From Selaginella moellendorffii (Eukaryota; Streptophyta; Lycopodiopsida; Selaginellales; Selaginellaceae), in NCBI RefSeq assembly GCF_000143415.4, contig NW_003314295.1:1659950-1723949 (forward strand): DNA of 64,000 bases. Reading direction: 5' to 3'. The notes below the pieces were generated by a model, which worked only from the letters and a program-made list of their open reading frames with translations, was not told the DNA's origin and ran no database searches. Shown one piece after another: positions 51,601 through 64,000 of the stretch. Numbering within the stretch: position 1 is the stretch's first letter; the number at the start of each line of letters is the position of its first letter. The position numbers and the translations under genes are program-made.

Positions 51601-54600
51601 TGACTGAGCACACTTAAAATTATGTAGCCCAGCTTTGCAGTCTGCATGAAGCATTGATTAACCCACAACCAAGAAAAATCTTTTAGACGTACCGCTTTAT
51701 GTAACTCGATATAATCACACAGCACTGTTGCACCCGCGGGAACCAGTAAGTTCAGAAGTAAGGACAAGGAGCGTACAAAATTTACGAAAGGAAGCCCCAA
51801 CTCATCTAGTCCATCGTCCAAAAGCTTCACCTGTAAAAAGAAATAGTAACAAGTTCCAAATACTTGAAGCTTACCACATGATTAATCGTGCCCACCGAAG
51901 ATTTATATATTTGATCAAGGCGTAGAGCTGCCACCGATTCTTCCAGTAGCGATTCAAACGTATGGACGGTATTCTCGGCTGGCAATGAAGCATCTGCCAG
52001 GCTTTGAACCTTTTGGCCCGCAAGCCGAACTTGAGAAAGAGCTTCATCATATCGTGATGCAATGCTGGCTAGTCCATTTTCGGAGGGTGAGCATGTTTTA
52101 GCAGCAGGACGCACCTTGGACACTTCCACGCCCTGCAAAAAGATTGTTGGATTAAGAAATAAAACTCGAAATGCTTACTTTCTGAAGCAGCTGTTGAGCT
52201 GGTGTGAGCAAAATATTGACAGGACCATCTCCATGAGAATTCTCCGATATCAGCATGCTGATTGTACGCTCCGTTTCATCAATAACCTTAAAGTTATTAT
52301 GAACGATTTCAGACATGTCTCTGGTAATAATAAGAAGACTATCATCTCCTTTCGCCACATAAGTTCCAAGAACAAGTTGTTTATCGAGTACAGCCTGAGC
52401 ATTTACAATGTTAATAACTTTCAAGTAGATCAGATGAGAGGCTACCTTGCAAGTTTGAAGTTTTTCCAAACAAGCTTTGAGCTTGACACTGAGAACATCT
52501 GCTTCAGGTTTCGCTGCGGATTCAACCTTTTGTACAGTATCAAAGAAAAGCTTTAATTCTGCAAACTGCTGACAAATTTCATCAAGTAAACTCTGCAACA
52601 AAAAGACAATGTCAGAAACAGATGGAGAGAACGTAATCCACCTTTTGCTGCCACATAAGGTGGCGTGTAGATCCCTGCTTTGGTAATGGCTCGGCATCTA
52701 AGCATTAAAAAAATGAGATGGATTTCAAGACTGTAAAATTTGAATGCATACCAAGAATTTCCAGTTGTCTGGTAAGTTCAGCGACTGCAGCTAGGCTAGA
52801 AGAGAACTCATGTATTTTCCGCCGCTGTTTTTGTTGCAAATAAAGCGTATACTCCATGTAACGAATGAATTTATCAACCTAGTGAATGCAATTTATAAAG
52901 GATATCATCAACATAGAAACAAACGTACCTCTGCGTGGTCAAGGTCTTCGTGGCATTTTGAGCTTTTGATCGCCAGTAACAGAGCAATATTATCAAAGTA
53001 GTAATCCTTTGCTCGCTCCCAAACTGGCAACGAACTTTGTCTCAAAAGTGACGCAATATTACACCGGTCCGCAGCTTCTAAACTGTCACGTGTTAGCGTG
53101 CTAAGCTCGGCTACGGGCTGTTGAAACCAGTTTTCAATCCCACGCATATCCTGCGAGCACAGAAGATTAGCACGGAAAATGAGCCAAAAAGATTACCTTT
53201 GGCACTTCAGACTTATACTGAGATATGCCTAAGTCCTTGAGGCTTTTTCGAAGATCAACAAGCGCCTTCTTCTTCAGAGCACGGCTTTTATTCTCCTGAC
53301 TCAATTCCGTGGATCGAGATATAACTGCGACGGCTAACGCATCCAGTAACGCCGGTCCGGTTTGCCTCATTTCACGTGCTGAATTTTCAAAAAAGCAGCT
53401 GGACAACAGTGGCCCGAGTTTTCGAGCAGTATTTAGCATCTTTGTCTCGAATACACCATCACCTACAAAAACGATTAAGGTAACGGTGATGAATGTCATA
53501 GGACTACCTTTCGAAATGGACATCATGGTGCCAACAGTGCTTGAGCAAAATTGCGTCCAGTTTTTCTCCAGAGAGAACCTACGGCAGCGATCATTTTGAG
53601 TGCTTTAGAAATTGTAAAACTTACGGCTCTGATAAAGCATCCTCGTTAATTTTCCTACTAGATCGATCCTCTACACGCTTGCTCTTGCATAAATCAATAA
53701 CAGGGCGTTTAAGAAAATCCTGTCACAGGAAAATGTTAATCGAGCTTAAATGAAACAGACTTCAAACCTCGTATTTTCGAATGATCTTATGCAGCTTCCT
53801 GTGAGACCTTTCTGCCGTGGAAACTACTGAATGGTAATTGTAGTCTTCCCACTTCGCGAGTCGAGCAAAGTCGGCCAGTTCTTTTGAAAACGGCTCTTTT
53901 CCAGAGCTCAGTGCATCTTGAACTCTGAATAACCACTGTAAGCGAAACCAAATGTCAAAAAGTTCTTACGCTGGTATCCATCGCGAATAATAATGTAGCA
54001 AATTGTACAAAGTAAATGACAGCCTTTCGTGGATATAACTGAACAAAAGAGATATCTATAAAGAAACAGAAACACAAGAAAAGTACCTGATGCGAGAAAA
54101 GAACCCAAATTCAAGATAAAACGCCTCAATGAGCCCCAAGCGACATTGAAACTCGCCTATCGGGCAGGATAGCAAAAACTCTTCGCAGCTGAAATATTGC
54201 ATGTAAGAAAGCGTTCACGAAACTAGAAAACAGACCTTTCAATAATAGTTTTCACCTGTAAGCCTTCACCTTGATGAAGTAAATCGTAAAAAGAAAACCA
54301 CATCTGCACAACGAAGAATTAAGTATTTACAAGTTTAAAGCTACGAAACTTAATCACCTGCTTCGCATTTGCTTCCTGCTGCCGATCCACATTTTCTAAT
54401 AACTGCGGCCAGCTTTCAAGCTCCATTCGTCTCCATTGCAATACAAGCTTGGAAACTTGTGTCAACACCTCTACAAGAAGATTTTACAAGAGGGTTACGA
54501 CCTTAAGGCAGGAAAATTTACCAGCCAAAGAAAACTGCTTTGAAGCACTCTGCTCCCAAACTTGAGATTTGGCAAGGACCAGTTCCAACCCTGAAACCGC

Positions 54601-57600
54601 CTGATAAAGACGAAACAATTAATTGGTTTGGGAATGGAAAAAACGAAGGCGTACCTTGACAATTGGAGAAGACGCAGGAATGGAAAGCAGCGACTCCACG
54701 AATTGCATAACTTGAAGTAGCACTGGATGCTCAGGCCATTCTTCCAATAGAATATGGATTCGCCGTGCTAGATTTTCAATCGGTCCAAGCATTTTCGAAA
54801 GCTCAGAGGGAAATGCGTCCTGTAAAACTCGTCGAGATTGAAAAGAAGAAACCATCGTAGGCAAGTTACCTTGTAAATATTAAATTTGTCGATCGTTTTA
54901 TTCGAGAAGTTCCCGTGTTCCAGGCTTAATTTTACCAAATGAGCTGGATACAGAAGCGTATCGAGGAACTGAGGTACAGCATGTCCGATTCCTGTTACAC
55001 ACACATTATGCGAGCGTCAAAAAAGGCATGTACAAAAACTGCAAACTAACCTTCTAAAATGCATCTGCCACTGTTGTAGGAGATTAAAAACTCTGTCATC
55101 CGATCGTCATCAGAAACACTTTTATTTATCTGCACAAGAAAAATATCAAACAAAGGATTATGAATAAACCCGATTCAAACCTCCAGTTTGGAAAAAATAC
55201 GCTGGTACATCCAGAGAACTTTTTTCAACATTTCGTCTTGGAGGTAGGCTAGCTTTGCTTTAAAAGCCGCATCGGATTCATGGTCATTAGTAGGAACCAG
55301 TTTCTGGACCTATAAGTGAAATTTGTTAAAACACAAACTGTCACAACCTGTAGCTTACCTCATATCCATCCGAAACTTCATCCAAGTTTTCCACAGACCA
55401 ATACGATGGAAAGAGCTCCTTAAATGTTGCTTCATCCTCCTCCGGCTCTCCACCTAAACTTACGAAGCGAATTTGGTCCGAATCCTCCGTATCATTCGCT
55501 TTGCGAAATGCACGTATTTGTTTCCATATTCCTATGATTGAGTTTACCAAATCTTGAAGAAGCTGAAAGCGAACAATTCAGTAACGTAGGTTCTGACAAA
55601 GAAACTGACCTTCATATGGCTGTCTGTAATAGTCTTCGAATGCACGAACTCACGTGTAAGACGTGAGAGTGCACACACGAGGACAGAAACTTTAAGTTCT
55701 AGCTCCGAAGACTGTAACAGAAACATGAATAACGTTGCGACATAAGAACAGCTACAAACCTTAGGATCAGACTTGAAACGGATCGCCTTCTCAATCAATT
55801 TCTCCACGGAATGATCCGTTAGCTCGCCTACAACGTCCAGAGCAGGCACCAAACTGTCTAGCCGCGGGATAGACGGAAAGCACATAAGAGAGCATACAGC
55901 GTTCTGCAAACACAGTTTTAGCAACAAAAGAAAGAGAGAATTTTTTACGTACAGTGCAAGTGTCCAAGTCTCCACGCTTTTCAAATACACGACCATTCTC
56001 ATAAGCTACACTGTGAAGGGATAGACCATATTTCAACTCGTATATGCCCAGCTGAAATGGTTGAATAACGTCTCGGTAAGAGTTGAACCGAGTTGAGAGC
56101 TGCCGAATAAAACTTGTGGCATTGTCCTGCCAGGCAGTGATTCCCTTCACCGCCATTTCTGCATCCATGCCATGAGCCAGCGCCTCAACAAACATGTTAA
56201 TTCTGGCGAGACTTCCGACTGACTGCATAAAGTGCCCAGCCTCTTTGATGAACTCATAAAATTGAGGAGGCGATGGACGAGAAACGAGCTGTAAAAAACA
56301 TGATGTTAGACTCAAATAGCAAGAAAAGCTAGGAATTTTCAGACCTTGGACTTTAGTTTCTCCACGTTCTCCTCGATATTCTTTTGCTTGTTGACCAACA
56401 TTTTCATTGTCGCTCCGTTGTCTTTGCCGCCTCTGACATATAAGTTGCTCTCGTTCCTCACCTGCATTAGTATATATGAATTACCATCCCAGTCTTTCGT
56501 AAATGACAGACCTGTATTTCAATGTTGACGATCTTCAGTTTGTCAGACAAAACTTGATGTTTGTATAAGTATTTCGCCATGGGATCGACTCCGTAACCAA
56601 GCATTAACAACTCCAATCGCATTCTTCCGACAAGTAGCCACACTTGACCGAGTCTGACCAAACGGTCTGAAACACAAACATGTAAGTCGCAAATGCATGT
56701 TTTTTGAAATACTACCGTAATAAGCCAGTTGATGCCAATGAGTGGAATACATCTGCTTGATGCATGGTACCATTAGCTCTTGTACGAGATTATGCAGCTC
56801 TGGATCCTGTGGGATCTGAAGCAGCTTCATTAAGTCGTTCGTATTATCTGTAGGAGGTTCGTGATTCTGTAAAGCTGAAATGAATACTTGACATTGTCTA
56901 GAAGGTTTTTACCTCTTGGATGTGAGCATGAAGAGCGGAAAGAAGCGGAAAAATCAAGTCCATTTGTGGAAATAACTTCTTATGGGAATACATAACCTGA
57001 AAGTTTACTGTGGATATAGTACTGCAAACAATTTTCATATACCTGTTGTATAACAGCGCTAAGGTATGATATATCAGCGGTTACGGGGTCTGAAATAGAA
57101 GAATATGAAGAAAACCAGGACCTTTCTAGCCCAATTTTCAATTGATGCAATTTAGCATGATACTCTTTCACTTTTGCATAACCATCACTACACAAAATAC
57201 AAACGTGAGCACCTATCAAGAGCAATGCAAAAGCGCTTACGTTACAGAAGCAGCAAAAATTGTTTCTGAAGGCCGAAAACGGAGGGACGCGCCAGCTTTT
57301 AAGGATGAATCGTTCCATAAGTTTGTGTGCCAGTTGAAAACCATCTCGTGCGTATAATGACTAACACTCGCCGCTGTGGTCTAACGTAAGAGTCGCGAAA
57401 ATATTAAACAAGATAATACCAGATGCATTCGAAGGATCAGAATCCAGCAGCCACATAACGTGCTGGTGTGGAACAAAGTCCACAGAAGGTCTTGACAAGA
57501 CTTTCATGGAAAACGATACGACATGATGTAGAAGCTTGCTCTGTAGCCCCTGAAAATGAGAAGGCCCAATAAAAACGTTGAGTTGTGTACAGAAACTTAC

Positions 57601-60600
57601 CATTCTTTCGAACAACTCCATATAGTTTTCATTATACGTAAACTCCGCAACTGAGGGTAAAAACTTTGAGATAAGGCTTCCATCCAGCAATAAAGCCCGA
57701 TGGCGAGAAAGAGGATGCAACTTTTGCCAAAAATCTTGGCCAGTTGACCAGAAAAGAAGACTTCTCGAGAACTTTTCAATTTTGTGACACCCAGAACTGC
57801 AAAAGCTTTGCGGTGTGTGATGCATGTCCGATTTGATGAACGGTATAAGCTGCTTTTCGGAAGATGGTAGTTTTGCACGTTCAGAGTTTAGCCTCTTCGA
57901 GACCGCCTGTAAGGAAGTATGATAGAAATAAGCAATACAGTATAGACAATTTGGTAGATTACCTCCCCCATCTCCACAGCGGTGTTAAAACCATAGGCTC
58001 CACCAGAACGACCAATGCAAGATATCATGCTCAATCCTGTCAGCAGATCGAGAATTGCGATAGCGAGTATTGACAACGAAACTCTTACCTTCCAGAATCA
58101 TCAGCCACAATTTTGAGTCCGAACGCAGATAAAGCTTCTCTTGGCTCTCTGGAAAATCCTATTATAACCAGAAATTAAATACCGCAACATCATACCTCCG
58201 ATCCATAAGCTTTCAGATAAAGCTAACATGCTGCGTTCCAATTCGAAAAACTCAACGGAATGAGGGACCTGTGGATGTCCACCATACTTCCATAAATATG
58301 GCTTTGCACATCCTGCATTTCCAACGTTTAAGGCCGCATCCATCGCTGGCACAAGGTTGAAGGCACCCTGGACTGCGTCCCGGAGATTATTCTGGTAAAA
58401 TCAGAACGTTCAGACAAGCAAAGACATAAAACAAAGTAGAAAGAACCTTCTTGTTGAGCTCTAAGATGCTGTGCTTCATCGTTTTCCAGCAGAACCGAAC
58501 AAAGTCCAGTTCGGCATTTGGATCCTGTATGGCTCCCCAGAGTGACTCATGAGAGTCAAACAATACGAGCTCAATAGATGAGCCGCTTTCGAGCACCACA
58601 AGTGCTTCCTCAACCCTTCTGATAGAGAGCAATAGCGGATATAGCCACGTAAACTTCCCGCTACAAACATTAGCAGCGGCTCCCAGCGATGGCATATGAC
58701 GGAGATATGACTGCATTATGGGACTTGCCGTCTGATGAGCGCTCAAAGCTGACTGGAGAAACTGATCTTCCGTCTTCCACTGGAGATACCATCGCCTTAA
58801 CGATGTCACCTTGCTCGCTGTCGCTATAAGCCGCCTCCATAATACTTTCCCATCCTCTCGCATGCCCTCCAATCGAGCGTCACTCTCGATAAGGCAGTTC
58901 TGGTTCACGAAGGACAAGCCTGTTCCCTCTGAATCCATCATACCCTTGAAGCTATTCCATGTGTCTCTTAGCTCCTTCACCAGAGTTATTACTTTGTTGT
59001 CGAGGTGGCCGCCAAGCTCGGTGGTACCGAGGCCTTTTTCTAGCACCATCAAGCAGTTGACTATCCTTGGAAGCTTGACTGCTAGCTTTCCAATAAGGTT
59101 CTGGAGCCACTGAACCCGGCGTTGAGTATCAAAGACCGGTGCCTGCTCCAAAGCCCATGAGATCGCAAATTCAAGCTGCTTCTCCATTTCTGCAAAGTTG
59201 ACGCTGGTAGTAAGCGGTAAATCAACCCCGTGTTCTGAAGTCTGCAAGTATCTCAGTAACTTCTGAGGGAAATGTACACTGACATCCTTGATGCTCCATA
59301 GCCACTCGCGCAGAGCAGACGTTCCGGACGGAGACCGCAACAGTGCGCGGCTTTGAAACATAATCTCCAACGCCTGCATTTTGGATGCGATGTACTCGAC
59401 ATATCTGCAGTCCCGCTTGACAACAGCTTCCTGCGACCTTGAGCAATAGTCTCGAAGAGACAGTGGTGATGGCCATCCCCCGGGAACATAAAAGGATGCT
59501 TCATATGTAAGCTCTAGAGAGCATATCTGGCGCTGAAATATAACCCTGGCACTCGACTGTAGCTCCGCAGTGATACAAGCCAAATATGACTGCTCCCAGC
59601 TATATACCATGCTCGAATAGAAGTTCCCACCCCGTTCAAGTAGAACCTGAAGCAAGCTTAACCACTGGCCCAGCTCCCGGTAAGTAATACCGAAAGGATG
59701 ACCCTTCGTAAGCGACCTTACTTCCAAATGTAGCCTGGTTATTGCATCAACAAGCTGCAGCCCGGGGACTCCGAAAGACTCTACCACGCGTTTGGTATCG
59801 TGATATTCAGTTTCGGGTTCGATGTCTCGTATCATGTATAGTTCCACACCACGATTACGCATTGCTCTCGAGACTTCGCCATTTGCCGGATCCAGTGTCA
59901 GGAAAAGACGAAAGTTGGGGTGAGCCTTAACCACCATAGCCTGGCCGTGGACAAGACCCCGCTCGTTAACCATGAGACTGCCGCTCGACTCAAGAAGTGA
60001 ATTTAGCCGGTCCAGCACCTGCAAAACAAAAACTCGAATGAAAATTTTAAAATAAAACGCATAATGCATACCGTGGGATTGCAGAGGTTGGCATTTTCTA
60101 GAAGAACCCATGCTCCGCATTCCACTGCTCTCAAAAGGTCTCCGTCAATCCATTCGAAACGACCAACGTTGCCTTCCCGCTTAATATCCAGTGCACTTAA
60201 CAATGTCCGGAGCTTTCCGAGGCCGAAATCCGATGTCCCACTAGTACTCGGAAGAGCTGTTTGAAGCTGCTCCAAAAACTGCTTCAGCATACTTACGGTG
60301 GATTTTCTTGCGCCATCGACTTGAAACACCTGAGTCTTTTGAAGTGTAGACCAGCTGGCCAGAATATTTTTAACTATACCGATCCTTCTGTCTGGTGAGT
60401 AATCCCCAACGGCCTGAGATAAAAAGAAACTACAAACCGCTTGAGCTGAAACATTTGCAGCAGCGATAGCTTCCCGTATGCAGCGAGATGTGTCATGCTG
60501 TTCGAAGCAGCCAAGAAGCTCTGTAGTGTCTGTAGAACCCGACATGTTGTACTCGAAGAGAGAATTCCCGGTAAGCTCCGCCAGCGTGCGAACCATCGTA

Positions 60601-63600
60601 GTTTTACCTGACTTGGGAGGACCAACCAGCAAACACATCCACCCCTTCCCTATGCAATGCATGATCGACTCCAATGTACTTCCAGTACCAGAGAGGACCT
60701 GAAGGTGCTTCAAGCTATCCTTTCTAGAACTCCCGAGATCCATCCGCTTCAAGTGTGCCAGTCCAACTGTGATATTCTTCGCGGACATTATGATGTCTGG
60801 TAGTGCGTATCTAGCAGAAGGATTCCCAAAAACACGCTTAAAAAGGTTTGCCGCGGCATCTCGATCTTCTAGAGTTCGCAACCGTTGAATATAGACGAGC
60901 TGAACGAAATGCGACATTATCTCGTACTCGGTCCGAAAACAGAAAGGAGAACCTGCAAGAGTATATTTACTTTCAACCCCGAAACGTTAAAACAAGCAAA
61001 CCTTCTATAAGAGTGCACCACCGCAAAATGTCGCGCAGATTAAACTCCCAAGGTGCGCCTAAGTGACCGTAATTGTGCAAAATCATGGTTTCATAGTACA
61101 GCTGTCTGTTGAACTCTATCATTTTTAAGAGAATGTCCTCTGGGATTGATGGATGCAGTGCTCGAGCAATAAAAAAATAATCGTCGGATGTCAAAGGCTC
61201 GGTGTACACCTGAATAGCAAATCGGGTTCAGTGTACTACTAAACTAGAAGTGCTTACCCTTGTAAAACGATTGAGAAACGATTTCGGAAGCCCTTTCCTG
61301 CCACCACCCTCGTGCAGAGGGTTCTGACAAGCAAACAATCGAAAGGTTGGCGGGCACTCAAATGTCAAGCCCAGCTCGGGTATGAAGACCTCACCACGAT
61401 GGTCCAAACACGAATTCAACCCCTGCGTAGAGCAACAATGTTAAAAAAAACTCAACAAATACCCTGAGTTTGATACCTCGAGGACAGATTGAGAAGCAAG
61501 ATTAAGCTCGTCAAGAAGCACCCAATTCCCAGCTTTCAGGGCCTAGAAACTTAAGCATTAATACAGAGTTGGTAAGTAGAAGAGTAAACACCTGTAGAAA
61601 TACTCCATCTGACCACTGAAATTCACCAGCTTTGCCACCTTCAACAGGTAAATCCGAGCCAAATAGATCAAGGATGTCCGTCTGTATTCAGTATAACACA
61701 GCATGTTACTAGAAACGCACGAACAGAAGCTAACGAACCTGCTCAGAAAGGTTAATTCGAACAACTGTATGTCCAGAGGCAGCCGCTAGCGCAGACACTA
61801 AACTTGTCTTCCCGACACCGGGACTTCCTTCAAGCAAGACTGCACTCCCACACCCAAAATGAGAAATAACGTCAACGTCAAAAAAGATTCACCTGGTTTT
61901 TTCAATTGCATTGCTCGTAAAATTCTCATGACATTCCGTCTTGTTGTCGGTGCGTTGAACTCAAATTTAGTGTTTTGACTGTCAATGTTGCCCTTTGATA
62001 TATAGAACGGATGAATCCCAAAAGAATTTGAACGACTGGTATCAGCTTCTATATAAAAACCTTTGTCAAGAGCGCATGCATTCTCTGCCTCGGATTTGAA
62101 TTCCTGAACAACTTCGAGATCAAAAGCCTGTCAAAAAGGGTATCTAGCATACCTCAGGAAGCAGAGTTAAAAGAAAGTCGACGCACTTTTCTTTCAAATT
62201 CTTTGGAGCTGTGCTTGATAGAGCAGATGCTGTAGTGAAACAATAACATAAGAAACATACATATAAAACGTAATTCCGATCGTACCCAATCCAACACCAT
62301 CAAGGAGGACTAGAAACGCTCCATGAATAAAAGCAGCGTACTTGCCAATCTGAGGGGCGGCATTGTTGATGTACGTTATCCACGAAAGAAGGTCTCTCAC
62401 GGACAATGTTTTCGAGATTTCTTGACGCTGCTGAAACCACTGATCAAAGAGTTTTAGAATACAAGATTAACGCTGCAGACAAACATTTACCTGCCAGAAC
62501 TGAATAAGCGGTTCTACCAGGCACTCCACTTCCGATCCGCTTAGCCTGTGACACAGAATGTCAGTATAGCAAACAACAGGAAAACATATGCCAACCTTTC
62601 CAAAATTATACTTCTTAAATCATCCAAGTCGCAAATTGGTGGCACCCAGACCTCAGTGAACCTGTTTCTTAGTGCCGGAGACAGCTCCTTCTTGCCAAAA
62701 TCTCCACCAGGATTCATTGTTGCCATCAACCTGAATTTCGGGTGTGCTATAATTTCTTCAACGTCGGAACCACCTTTCTCCGCAAGTACGAGAGTGCCGT
62801 TTGGCTCCAGAACACTGTTAAGCCTCTCTAGCACGCTGTCGTCTGCTAGGCTGATCTCATCGACGAGAAATAAATCCCCATTCCGCATGGCATCTACAAG
62901 AGGACCATCATGCCAAACGAAGAGCGACTGCCATTCCTTCCGTAGCTTTTGAAGGGTTGTCACTGTTGAATGGAGAACAGCCTTCTCCTCAGAGCTTATG
63001 AGCACTTCTTCGGACTTCAATACACGCCTAGCAATGTCGATAGTCGCCCCGGAGTCTTCTATCTTCGAGGACAACTGCAAAACAAGTATCAGCTCAAAGT
63101 ATAACAAAACATTCCAGCGATGCTTACGTTATTAGAGAAGCATCCCATCGAATTTAGCGTACATACTGCATCATCATAACGCATTGCGATCTTCTCCCTA
63201 CCCCGAACTGGTCTAAACCCCTGCGTAAATAGAAAGTGAGCACAATGGAAATTCATTAGACAACAGCATACGCCAATAAAATCAGATGTCTCTGTGTGTT
63301 GATGGCAATTTAGAATGTGAAGCTTTTGTTTCAACAGCTGCGCGAGTAGCTGGCAAACAGTAGTTTTTCCACATCCAGTTTCACCGACGAGGAGAAGAGG
63401 TTCATTATGCTCGTTGCACTGCTGCGTGAGATAGAACAATCGCCGCATGCTTTTCATCCAGACGATTCTGTAAGAATTTCACACGTTGAAGGCGAAGAAC
63501 GACACTACAATGACGATCGATACCTTCCTAAGACTGCGGCTTTGCCATCTTGAGTTTGTTGTACGCTCGAAGCTCCAGTAAACTACAACACAGACTGTCT

Positions 63601-64000
63601 GAGTGAGAAAGTACGTAAAAGGAAGTACCTCGTGAACTCTATCAGGATTTATCTTCACTCGTAATTGCTTCTCCAAACTTGTCTGCACTACCACCTTTTC
63701 TTTTGAATCCCGAATTCTTTCTGCGAGCAGAACGTAGCCGTTCCAAGCAAGATCTTCGTATGAGATGCCACTCTGACGATGTCGTTCAGCCCAACGAAAG
63801 AGATCTCGTGGAGTTATGTAGCCGTGCTTCCCAGCAAACACCTTACTACCCTGTCGTTGCCGCTGCAAATCTTTCATGACTTCCACCATCTTCCCGGCAT
63901 AGCTTGCAGCCACGTCGCATCTCTTCTCAAGTATCGTAACAAGCTCGTCCGCTGGGATGTCGTCGACATGGAGCTCAATAAATCTGTTGCGAAATGCACG
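48648..64000 (-). CDS. MDN1: Midasin (MDN1/REA1), AAA+ ribosome-assembly ATPase, N-terminus beyond the window
   Basis: A multi-exon minus-strand gene, roughly 15.3 kb here, opening beyond the right edge; the last exon is 48648-48680 (WFELMQHSAS). Midasin is the dynein-like ATPase that strips assembly factors (Rsa4/Ytm1 type) from pre-60S particles. It enters inside an AAA module (63,480-64,000, RNRFIELHVDD), probably AAA3. Three further modules follow: Walker A GETGCGKTT near 63,375 with LFLVDEIS near 62,870; GSPGVGKTS near 61,820 with CQNPLHEGGGRKGLP near 61,330; GPPKSGKTT near 60,615 with ERLNS-like VLDRLNSLLE and RNRG near 59,860. These would be AAA4-6. The long linker covers about 51,400-58,380, an Asp/Glu-rich region 49,640-51,343, and the C-terminal MIDAS domain 48,648-49,620 with the metal-ion motif DDSRSMS and a terminal FPFPYYVILKDIEALP. 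Introns are about 50-80 bp. Confidence 0.93.

Noticed and set aside
1-64000. CRISPR arrays, rRNA or tRNA genes, bacterial operons
   Set aside because: None seen; the DNA is plant nuclear with spliced genes. Small RNA genes without strong sequence signatures could have been missed by eye.

Overview
The window is plant nuclear DNA. Evidence: spliced genes with GT..AG introns mostly about 50-100 bp long; plant-only families (JAZ/TIFY repressor, DYW-type PPR protein, LURP1-related proteins, BTB-TAZ protein, DUF810/PATROL1 protein, plant LRR receptor kinase); telo-box-like promoter motifs; a decayed plant Ty3/gypsy element. Very short introns, tight gene spacing and an intronless PPR-DYW gene fit a lycophyte, and Selaginella is my best guess (inference, no search run).

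Layout. 1-259 holds the end of an unrecognised gene. About 260-12,650 is AT-rich and repeat-laden: two related ~0.9 kb repeat copies (A 3475-4400; B 5335-6052 plus 11545-11710) in which a ~370 bp middle segment is inverted relative to its flanks; copy B is split by a decayed Ty3/gypsy retrotransposon (6053-11541); that element's integrase is split by a 1,544 bp solo LTR (8851-10394) with a perfect 5-bp target duplication. An F-box/LRR-like relict follows.

From about 14.5 kb the DNA is GC-richer and gene-dense: two tandem LURP1-related genes (+), a BTB-TAZ gene (-), a Mic10-like gene (-), a PPR-DYW gene (-), nucleolar helicase RH7 (-), a small helix-turn-helix-like gene (-), a PATROL1/MUNC13-like gene (+), a CYSTM gene (+), a PDRG1/prefoldin-like gene (+), a Ser/Thr kinase (-), a JAZ gene (+), a kelch/coiled-coil gene (+), a plastid-type methyltransferase-like gene (-), an LRR receptor pseudokinase (+), a GONST3-type nucleotide-sugar transporter (-), a CBS-domain gene (+), and from 48.6 kb to the right edge the C-terminal two thirds or so of midasin (-).

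The genes are unrelated housekeeping, signalling and organelle functions rather than one pathway, although RH7 and midasin both serve ribosome biogenesis. The most notable regulatory signal is a palindrome matching GNATATNC (the P1BS site of PHR1-type phosphate-response factors), packed five times in 94 bp before the CYSTM gene and seven times in 143 bp before the CBS gene, with isolated copies near several other gene starts.
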